NCBI GenBank assembly: GCA_020099315.1
Contig: CP083650.1
Location: 5,022,001 to 5,086,000, forward strand
Direction of reading: 5' to 3'
Length of the DNA stretch: 64,000 nucleotides
From: Citrobacter europaeus
GTDB lineage: Bacteria > Pseudomonadota > Gammaproteobacteria > Enterobacterales > Enterobacteriaceae
The notes under the pieces were generated by a model. The model made no database searches. It had not been told where the DNA came from and saw nothing but the letters and a program-made list of their open reading frames with translations. How positions within the stretch are numbered: the stretch's first letter is position 1; each line of letters starts with the position of its first letter. Made by a program: the position numbers and the translations under genes. Below are positions 58,488 to 64,000 of this stretch, piece by piece.

Positions 58488-59261
58488 ATGGATCGTATAA
58501 TTGAAAAATTTGATAGCGGCTGGTGGATTGTCAGTCATGAGCAAAAGTTATGGTTGCCTCATGGCGAACTGCCTTACGGCGACGCAGCCCGTTTTGATCT
58601 GACCGGGCAGCGCGCCATACCAATAGGCGAATGGGAAGGGGAAACAGTCTGGCTGGTGCAGCAGCAGCGTCGACACGATATGGGGTCGGTACGCCAGATC
58701 ATTGACCAGGATGTTGGCTTGTTTCAACTGGCCGGACGCGGCGTACAGCTGGCCGAGTTTTACCGTTCGCATAAATTCTGCGGTTACTGTGGTCATCCCA
58801 TGCACCCGAGTAAAACGGAATGGGCGATGCTGTGTAGCCACTGTCGCGAACGCTACTACCCGCAAATTGCCCCCTGCATTATCGTCGCCATTCGCCGTGA
58901 TGACTCTATCCTGCTCGCCCAGCATGTTCGCCATCGTAACGGCGTGCATACCGTGCTGGCAGGTTTTGTCGAAGTGGGCGAGACCCTGGAACAGGCGGTG
59001 GCGCGTGAAGTCATGGAAGAGAGCGGCATTAAGGTGAAAAATCTGCGCTACGTCACTTCTCAGCCATGGCCGTTCCCGCAGTCTTTGATGACCGCATTTA
59101 TGGCGGAGTATGATAGCGGCGAAATTGTTATTGACCCGAAAGAGCTGCTGGAAGCGAACTGGTATCGCTATGACGACTTACCGCTTTTACCCCCGCCAGG
59201 CACCGTCGCGCGTCGATTGATTGAAGACACTGTGGCAATGTGTCGGGCTGAGTACGAGTAA
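58488..59261 (+). CDS. nudC: NudC, NAD-capped RNA decapping hydrolase
   Basis: 257 residues. A zinc ribbon is formed by Cys98, Cys101, Cys116 and Cys119 (FCGYCGHP and LCSHCRER). The Nudix box runs GFVEVGETLEQAVAREVMEE, with catalytic Glu residues. The SQPWPFPxS motif that selects NADH is present (SQPWPFPQS). It removes the NAD cap from RNA 5' ends. Confidence 0.98.
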   Translation: MDRIIEKFDSGWWIVSHEQKLWLPHGELPYGDAARFDLTGQRAIPIGEWEGETVWLVQQQRRHDMGSVRQIIDQDVGLFQLAGRGVQLAEFYRSHKFCGYCGHPMHPSKTEWAMLCSHCRERYYPQIAPCIIVAIRRDDSILLAQHVRHRNGVHTVLAGFVEVGETLEQAVAREVMEESGIKVKNLRYVTSQPWPFPQSLMTAFMAEYDSGEIVIDPKELLEANWYRYDDLPLLPPPGTVARRLIEDTVAMCRAEYE

Positions 59262-59311
59262 AGAACGAGTGGTGATACACTGATGGACTGACGCAATAAG
59301 GAACTGCAAAA

Positions 59312-60376
59312 ATGACCGAACTGAAGAACGATCGTTATCTGCGTGCGCTGCTGCGCCAGCCCGTTGATGTCACTCCGGTATGGATGATGCGCCAGGCAGG
59401 CCGCTATCTGCCGGAATATAAAGCCACGCGCGCCGAGGCGGGCGATTTTATGGCGCTGTGCAAAAATGCCGAGCTGGCCTGCGAAGTCACGCTGCAGCCG
59501 CTACGTCGCTATAAACTTGATGCCGCGATCCTCTTCTCGGATATCCTGACGATTCCTGATGCGATGGGACTTGGGCTGTACTTTGAAGCCGGAGAAGGCC
59601 CACGCTTCACCTCGCCGATCGCCAGCAAGGCTGATGTCGACAAACTGCCGATCCCGGACCCGGAAGATGGCTTGGGTTACGTAATGAATGCGGTGCGCAC
59701 TATTCGCCGTGAACTGAAAGGCGAAGTACCGCTGATCGGCTTCTCCGGTAGTCCGTGGACGCTGGCGACCTATATGGTCGAAGGCGGCAGCAGCAAGGCC
59801 TTCACCGTGATTAAAAAGATGATGTACGCCGATCCAAAAGCGCTGCATCTGCTGCTTGATAAGCTGGCGAAGAGCGTCACCCTGTACCTGAACGCGCAGA
59901 TCAAAGCGGGCGCGCAGTCGGTGATGATTTTCGATACCTGGGGCGGCGTGCTGACCGGTCGCGACTATCAGCAGTTCTCCCTGTACTACATGCACAAAAT
60001 CGTCGATGGCCTGCTGCGTGAGAACGAAGGTCGTCGCGTACCGGTGACGCTGTTCACCAAAGGTGGCGGTCAGTGGCTGGAAGCGATGGCGGAAACCGGC
60101 TGTGATGCGTTAGGTCTCGACTGGACTACCGATATTGCCGATGCGCGTCGTCGTGTTGGTCATAAAGTGGCGCTACAGGGCAATATGGATCCGTCCATGC
60201 TGTATGCGCCGCCAGCCCGCATCGAAGAAGAGGTTGCGACGATTCTGGCCGGATTCGGTCACGGTGAAGGTCATGTCTTCAACCTCGGCCACGGCATCCA
60301 TCAGGACGTACCGCCGGAACATGCTGGGGTGTTTGTGGAGGCGGTGCATCGCCTGTCCGAACAATACCACCGCTAA
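59312..60376 (+). CDS. hemE: Uroporphyrinogen decarboxylase HemE
   Basis: 354 residues. The N-terminal signature PVWMMRQAGRYLPEY holds the substrate-binding Arg; FSDILTIPDAMG carries the essential Asp. It decarboxylates uroporphyrinogen III to coproporphyrinogen III in haem synthesis. An AGGAAC ribosome binding site precedes the ATG. It lies 50 bp after nudC and 9 bp before nfi. Confidence 0.98.
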   Translation: MTELKNDRYLRALLRQPVDVTPVWMMRQAGRYLPEYKATRAEAGDFMALCKNAELACEVTLQPLRRYKLDAAILFSDILTIPDAMGLGLYFEAGEGPRFTSPIASKADVDKLPIPDPEDGLGYVMNAVRTIRRELKGEVPLIGFSGSPWTLATYMVEGGSSKAFTVIKKMMYADPKALHLLLDKLAKSVTLYLNAQIKAGAQSVMIFDTWGGVLTGRDYQQFSLYYMHKIVDGLLRENEGRRVPVTLFTKGGGQWLEAMAETGCDALGLDWTTDIADARRRVGHKVALQGNMDPSMLYAPPARIEEEVATILAGFGHGEGHVFNLGHGIHQDVPPEHAGVFVEAVHRLSEQYHR

Positions 60377-60385
60377 GGAGTTATT

Positions 60386-61066
60386 ATGGATCTCGCGTCG
60401 CTGCGCGCGCAGCAGCTTGAACTGGCCTCTTCGGTGATCCGCGAGGATCGCCTGAAGAACGATCCGCCGGATCTGATCGGCGGGGCGGACGTTGGGTTTG
60501 AGCAGGGCGGCGAAGTGACGCGAGCCGCGATGGTCTTACTGAAATACCCCTCGCTGGAACTGGTTGAATACAAGGTGGCGCGAATCGCCACCACCATGCC
60601 CTACATTCCTGGCTTTCTCTCCTTTCGCGAAACCCCCGCGCTGATGGCCGCCTGGCAGTTGCTCTCGTACAAGCCTGATCTGCTATTTGTTGACGGTCAT
60701 GGTATCTCTCATCCGCGCCGTCTGGGTGTGTCCAGCCATTTTGGCCTGCTGGTGGATGTCCCGACGATCGGCGTGGCGAAAAAGCGGCTGTGCGGCAAGT
60801 TTGAGCCGCTTGCCGCCGAACCCGGAGCATTAGCCCCGTTGCTGGATAAAGGCGAACAGCTGGCATGGGTCTGGCGCAGCAAAGCACGCTGTAATCCGCT
60901 GTTTATCTCTACGGGGCACCGCGTGAGTATGGACAGCGCGCTGGCGTGGGTGCAACGCTGTATGAACGGCTATCGTCTGCCGGAACCAACACGCTGGGCA
61001 GATGCGGTGGCATCCGAACGCCCGGCTTTTACGCGGCTTGCAGCAAAAACGCCCCATATCGGGTAA
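60386..61066 (+). CDS. nfi: Endonuclease V
   Basis: 226 residues (E. coli 223). The catalytic Asp35 lies in GGADVGFEQGG; the second Asp is in FVDGHGISHPRRLG; the wedge PYIPGFLSFRE is conserved. It nicks DNA 3' to deoxyinosine and other deaminated bases. The C-terminal tail (LAAKTPHIG) differs from E. coli. Confidence 0.97.
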   Translation: MDLASLRAQQLELASSVIREDRLKNDPPDLIGGADVGFEQGGEVTRAAMVLLKYPSLELVEYKVARIATTMPYIPGFLSFRETPALMAAWQLLSYKPDLLFVDGHGISHPRRLGVSSHFGLLVDVPTIGVAKKRLCGKFEPLAAEPGALAPLLDKGEQLAWVWRSKARCNPLFISTGHRVSMDSALAWVQRCMNGYRLPEPTRWADAVASERPAFTRLAAKTPHIG

Positions 61067-61099
61067 ACTGCCGCTAATTTCCGTATTTGAGAACTCATC

Positions 61100-61690
61100 A
61101 TGTTACAAAATCCGATTCACCTGCGTCTGGAGAAGCTGGAAAGCTGGCAGCACGTCACATTTATGGCCTGCCTGTGCGAACGCATGTACCCAAACTACGC
61201 CATGTTCTGCAAGCAAACTGAATTTGGCGATGGACAGATTTACCGCCGAATTCTGGATCTGATTTGGGAAGCGCTGACGGTTAAAGACGCGAAAATCAAT
61301 TTCGATAGCCAACTGGAGAAGTTTGAAGAGGCCATTCCTTCTGCAGATGATTACGATCTGTACGGCGTTTATCCGGCGATTGATGCCTGTGTGGCATTAA
61401 GCGAACTGATGCATTCGCGTCTTAGCGGTGAAACGCTGGAGCATGCCATTGAAGTTAGTAAGGCTTCGATTACGACGGTTGCGATGCTGGAAATGACCCA
61501 GGCTGGTCGCGAAATGACCGATGAAGAGCTCAAAGAGAACCCGGCTGTTGAACAAGAATGGGATATTCAGTGGGAAATTTTCCGACTTTTAGCCGACTGT
61601 GAAGAACGCGATATTGAGCTGATAAAAGGGCTTCGTGCAGACCTGCGCGAGGCTGGTGAGAGCAATATTGGTATAAATTTTCAGCAATGA
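61100..61690 (+). CDS. yjaG: YjaG, DUF416 family protein
   Basis: 196 residues, mostly helical and acidic, starting MLQNPIHLRLEKLESWQH. It belongs to the conserved DUF416 family always found near hupA in enterobacteria. No catalytic motif is evident and its function is not established. It lies 33 bp after nfi and about 186 bp before hupA. Confidence 0.93.
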   Translation: MLQNPIHLRLEKLESWQHVTFMACLCERMYPNYAMFCKQTEFGDGQIYRRILDLIWEALTVKDAKINFDSQLEKFEEAIPSADDYDLYGVYPAIDACVALSELMHSRLSGETLEHAIEVSKASITTVAMLEMTQAGREMTDEELKENPAVEQEWDIQWEIFRLLADCEERDIELIKGLRADLREAGESNIGINFQQ

Positions 61691-61876
61691 CACCACAAAA
61701 CGTGATTTAACGCCTGATTTGTCGTGCCTGAAGGCTTCCCATCCGCCCCCGGTCTGGTCTACATTTGGGGGGCGAAAAAAAGTGGCTATCGGTGCGTGTA
61801 TGCAGGAGAGTGCTTTTCTGGCATTTCCGTCGCACTCGATGCTTAGCAAGCGATAAACACATTGTAAGGATAACTT

Positions 61877-62149
61877 ATGAACAAGACTCAACTGATTGAT
61901 GTAATTGCAGACAAAGCAGAACTGTCTAAAACACAGGCTAAAGCTGCTCTGGAATCCACTCTGGCTGCTATTACTGAGTCTCTGAAAGAAGGCGATGCTG
62001 TACAACTGGTTGGTTTCGGTACCTTCAAAGTGAACCACCGTGCTGAGCGCACTGGCCGCAACCCGCAGACCGGTAAAGAAATCAAAATTGCCGCAGCTAA
62101 CGTACCGGCATTTGTTTCTGGTAAAGCACTGAAAGACGCGGTTAAGTAA
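61877..62149 (+). CDS. hupA: DNA-binding protein HU-alpha
   Basis: 90 residues. The HU signature GFGTFKVNHRAERTGRNP and the DNA-bending arm with RNPQTGKEIKI and the intercalating Pro are intact. HU compacts and bends DNA and also helps DnaA open oriC. The 186-bp upstream spacer should carry the hupA promoter. The terminator lies inside the annotated start of yjaH. Confidence 0.99.
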   Translation: MNKTQLIDVIADKAELSKTQAKAALESTLAAITESLKEGDAVQLVGFGTFKVNHRAERTGRNPQTGKEIKIAAANVPAFVSGKALKDAVK

Positions 62150-62154
62150 TTCGC

Positions 62155-62853
62155 GTGGCAGTGAACAGTTTTATCGAAGGGGCGTTTTCGCCCCTTTTGT
62201 CCATCTGGCGTCATTCGCTGTGGCTTTCAGGTGTTCTGTTGCTGTCTGCCTGCAGTCGCCATTCTGAGCTTCCTCCGTTCACAGCCAGCGGCTATGTTGG
62301 CGATCAGGGGGCAGTACGCATTTGGCGTAAAGATTCCAGCGACGATGTTCACTTGCTCTCGGTATTTAGTCCGTGGCGTAAAGGCGATACCACCACCAGT
62401 GAATACCGCTGGCAGGGTGACTCGCTCTCTCTGATAGAACTCAACGTGTACAGTAAACCGCCGGAACATGTTCGTATACGCTTTGATGACCGGGGTGAAC
62501 TGAGTTTCATGCAGCGTGAGGTCGACGGTCTTAAGCAGCAGCTTTCCAGCGATCAAATCGCGCTTTACCGCTACCGTGCCGATCAAATCCGCCAGACCAG
62601 CGATGCGTTGCGTCAGGGACGGGTGATATTGCGTCAGGGACGCTGGCATGCGAATAACACGGTCACAACCTGTGAAGGTGAGACGCTGAAGCCCGATCTT
62701 GAATCGTGGGCGATAAACCATATTGAGCGCCGCCAGAGCCATTCATCCGTAGAGGTGAGCGTGGCATGGCTGGAAGCGCCCGAAGGATCGCAGCTCCTGC
62801 TGGTCGCCAACGAAGACTTCTGTCACTGGCAACCGAAAGAGAAAACCTTCTGA
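62155..62853 (+). CDS. yjaH: YjaH, DUF1481 lipoprotein-like protein
   Basis: 232 residues from the GTG at 62155 (E. coli 231). A hydrophobic stretch followed by the lipobox LLLSAC (Cys33) predicts a lipoprotein. A shorter start, such as the TTG at 62197, would give a more usual 19-residue signal peptide and avoid the hupA terminator hairpin, but it has no clear ribosome binding site. No function is known. It follows hupA by 5 bp. Confidence 0.88.
   Translation: MAVNSFIEGAFSPLLSIWRHSLWLSGVLLLSACSRHSELPPFTASGYVGDQGAVRIWRKDSSDDVHLLSVFSPWRKGDTTTSEYRWQGDSLSLIELNVYSKPPEHVRIRFDDRGELSFMQREVDGLKQQLSSDQIALYRYRADQIRQTSDALRQGRVILRQGRWHANNTVTTCEGETLKPDLESWAINHIERRQSHSSVEVSVAWLEAPEGSQLLLVANEDFCHWQPKEKTF
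62177..62199 (+). terminator. hupA terminator within the yjaH 5' region
   Basis: The perfect stem AAGGGGCG (62177-62184) / CGCCCCTT (62189-62196) with loop TTTT is followed by TTG. The U-run is short, but the stem is strong and the site is right after hupA. Confidence 0.75.
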
Positions 62854-62876
62854 TAATCTGCCATCAGGAAATACTG

Positions 62877-63320
62877 TTACCAGTGGCCCATTCCCATATG
62901 GCCGCCGCCGCGATGGTAACCGCCACCGCCGCATCCGCCGTAACCCATTCCCGCTCCGCGAGGTACGCCTGCCTGCGCCATTGCGACATCGCGTTTAACG
63001 CGTTGCTCGTCAAGGGACTGATTCAACGCCTCCATCTCTTTTGCCACGGCATTAATTTTTGCCGTGTCCGGCGAACTGGCTGTTAGCAACGCGTTGTACT
63101 CATAACGTTTGGAAGTCAGCTGTTGGCGCAATGCGCTAGTTTGTGAGTAGTAATCATCATAAATTTTCTGCGCGGTAGCCTGCTGCTCAGCGGTCATTGG
63201 CGTACCGCCCCGTTGCTGCATTCCGTCACCATATCCCCAGTGATTCTGCGCCAGCGCCGGGGTCGAGCCCAGTGCGATAAGAGAGAGTGCAATCAGCGCC
63301 AGTTTGTTGTTCCGTTTCAT
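62877..63320 (-). CDS. zraP: ZraP, periplasmic zinc-responsive chaperone
   Basis: 147 residues. The signal peptide is MKRNNKLALIALSLIALG and ends near PALA-QNH. A helical CpxP/Spy-like LTxxQ-related core (MTAEQQATAQKIYDDYYSQ) is followed by the metal-binding tail GGCGGGGYHRGGGHMGMGHW. It represses ZraSR signalling when loaded with zinc. It is divergent from zraS. Confidence 0.95.
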   Translation of the reverse strand: MKRNNKLALIALSLIALGSTPALAQNHWGYGDGMQQRGGTPMTAEQQATAQKIYDDYYSQTSALRQQLTSKRYEYNALLTASSPDTAKINAVAKEMEALNQSLDEQRVKRDVAMAQAGVPRGAGMGYGGCGGGGYHRGGGHMGMGHW

Positions 63321-63356
63321 GGTTCGTTCTCCTGTTGGTTAGCTTACATACCTGTT

Positions 63357-63372
63357 TGCATCTTCCGTGCCA
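63357..63372 (-). promoter_or_regulatory. Sigma-54 promoter of zraP
   Basis: On the minus strand TGGCAC (63372-63367) and TGCA (63360-63357) have the GG-N10-GC spacing of a -24/-12 promoter. The ATG is about 37 bp downstream of the -12 element. Confidence 0.85.
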
Positions 63373-63425
63373 AAGCGGCAATCCCAGCCCTGCGGGCGCT
63401 GTACTCGTCGTCTCTGTAGAGAAGC

Positions 63426-63471
63426 GAGTAAAAATGACTCGCCAGAACGCGCTAACGGGTCATTTTTACCC
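63426..63471. promoter_or_regulatory. ZraR enhancer (paired inverted sites)
   Basis: GAGTAAAAATGACTC (63426-63440) and GGGTCATTTTTACCC (63457-63471) are inverted copies, 16 bp apart, between the two sigma-54 promoters. They match the form of known ZraR sites in E. coli and can serve both directions. Confidence 0.8.
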
Positions 63472-63521
63472 GCTACTTGCAGCTGTTTGTGTCTGAGGGC
63501 AGGGTTCTTAAGGAGAAAAAA

Positions 63522-63538
63522 TGGCATGATTTCTGCTG
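63522..63538 (+). promoter_or_regulatory. Sigma-54 promoter of zraSR
   Basis: TGGCAT (63522-63527) and TGC (63534-63536) have the exact GG-N10-GC spacing. It lies about 48 bp before the zraS start. Confidence 0.78.
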
Positions 63539-63583
63539 TATACCGGCAACGATGAAAGGAACAGGTGGGTAAAGGGAGAGCGT

Positions 63584-64000
63584 ATGCGTCTTTATAAGGA
63601 CACGGCGGCCAGGTGGGCGAGCCGACTCTTGCTGGCGTCGATCCTGATTTTGGTCGGCTGGTTTTCGATTATGACCATTCGGGACTATGGGCGGGAAAGC
63701 GGCGCCGCACGGCAAACGTTACTGGAAAAAGGCAGCGTGCTGATCCGCGCTCTGGAGTCTGGTACGCGCGTAGGCATGGGAATGCGTATGCATCATGCTC
63801 AACAGCAGACGCTCCTGGAGGAAATGGCCGTACAACCCGGTGTGCTTTGGTTTGCCGTTGTTGATGAGCATGGTGTCATTATGACTCACAGCAATTCCTC
63901 AATGGTCGGCAAAACGCTCTATTCACCGGATGTTCTGCAACAGCTTAGTCCCGGGGAACAAGAAAGCTGGCGAAATATTGACATTCCAGCGAGGGACGGC
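63584..64000 (+). CDS. zraS: ZraS, zinc-responsive sensor histidine kinase (5' part only)
   Basis: 139 codons are in the window from the ATG at 63584 (MRLYKDTAARWASRL), preceded by GGGAGAG; the frame is open to the right edge. One membrane helix (about 15-32) leads into the periplasmic sensor domain, with LLEKGSVLIRALESGTRVGM, GMRMHHAQQQ and VLWFAVVDEHGVI resembling E. coli ZraS. The kinase domain and zraR are outside. It is paired divergently with zraP across the ZraR enhancer. Confidence 0.95.
   Translation, partial: MRLYKDTAARWASRLLLASILILVGWFSIMTIRDYGRESGAARQTLLEKGSVLIRALESGTRVGMGMRMHHAQQQTLLEEMAVQPGVLWFAVVDEHGVIMTHSNSSMVGKTLYSPDVLQQLSPGEQESWRNIDIPARDG

Overview
This is a gamma-proteobacterial chromosome segment from the Enterobacteriaceae, most likely a Citrobacter. 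The 16S variable regions resemble the C. freundii group from memory, the proteins are close to but distinct from E. coli and Salmonella, and gene order within each block is the E. coli/Salmonella order. It holds about 58 protein genes, one complete rrn operon, five tRNA genes and the chromosomal replication origin oriC (about 11052-11334). Start sites were chosen by comparison with known family lengths and by visible ribosome binding sites; no database search was possible.

Layout. 1-16.4 kb: the 5' end of glmU, a small CRP-flanked ORF, the atpIBEFHAGDC operon (F1Fo ATP synthase, minus strand), rsmG-mnmG, oriC, mioC, asnC/asnA and ravA-viaA. 16.7-26.8 kb: kup (K+ uptake), the complete ribose operon rbsDACBKR, the MFS exporter hsrA and the GntR regulator yieP. 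26.9-32.5 kb: an rrn operon with P1/P2 promoters, 16S, tRNA-Glu(TTC), 23S, 5S and a strong terminator. 32.5-50.1 kb: murB, birA, coaA, the thrU-tyrU-glyT-thrT-tufB operon, secE-nusG, rplKAJL and rpoBC. 50.2-52.2 kb: an accessory island holding an orphan PTS EIIB/EIIA pair, about 1.1 kb of AT-rich DNA with an unexplained promoter/terminator pair, and a cold-shock csp gene with a long cold-box leader. 52.3-57.9 kb: thiCEFSGH behind a TPP riboswitch. 57.9-64 kb: rsd, nudC, hemE, nfi, yjaG, hupA, yjaH, zraP and the 5' part of zraS.

The main large-scale signal is the rrn operon. Its left flank (kup-rbs-hsrA-yieP) is that of E. coli rrnC, but its right flank (murB-birA-coaA-tufB-rpoBC) is that of rrnB. 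The aspT-trpT tRNA genes and the roughly 225 kb that separate these flanks in E. coli are absent here. This is the expected trace of recombination between two rrn operons, or of an rrn assembly join, and it places rpoBC only about 30 kb from oriC. Secondary signals are three ERIC-type repeats (one inside the 23S-5S spacer, one in the rplJL-rpoBC leader, one before kup), a 16-residue ORF downstream of two exact CRP palindromes, and the unexplained island between rpoC and thiH.

Most of the window is conserved core machinery: energy (atp), translation and transcription (rrn, tRNA, tufB, rpl, nusG, rpoBC, rsd), cofactors (thi, birA, coaA, hemE) and envelope or stress functions (glmU, murB, secE, zraP/S).
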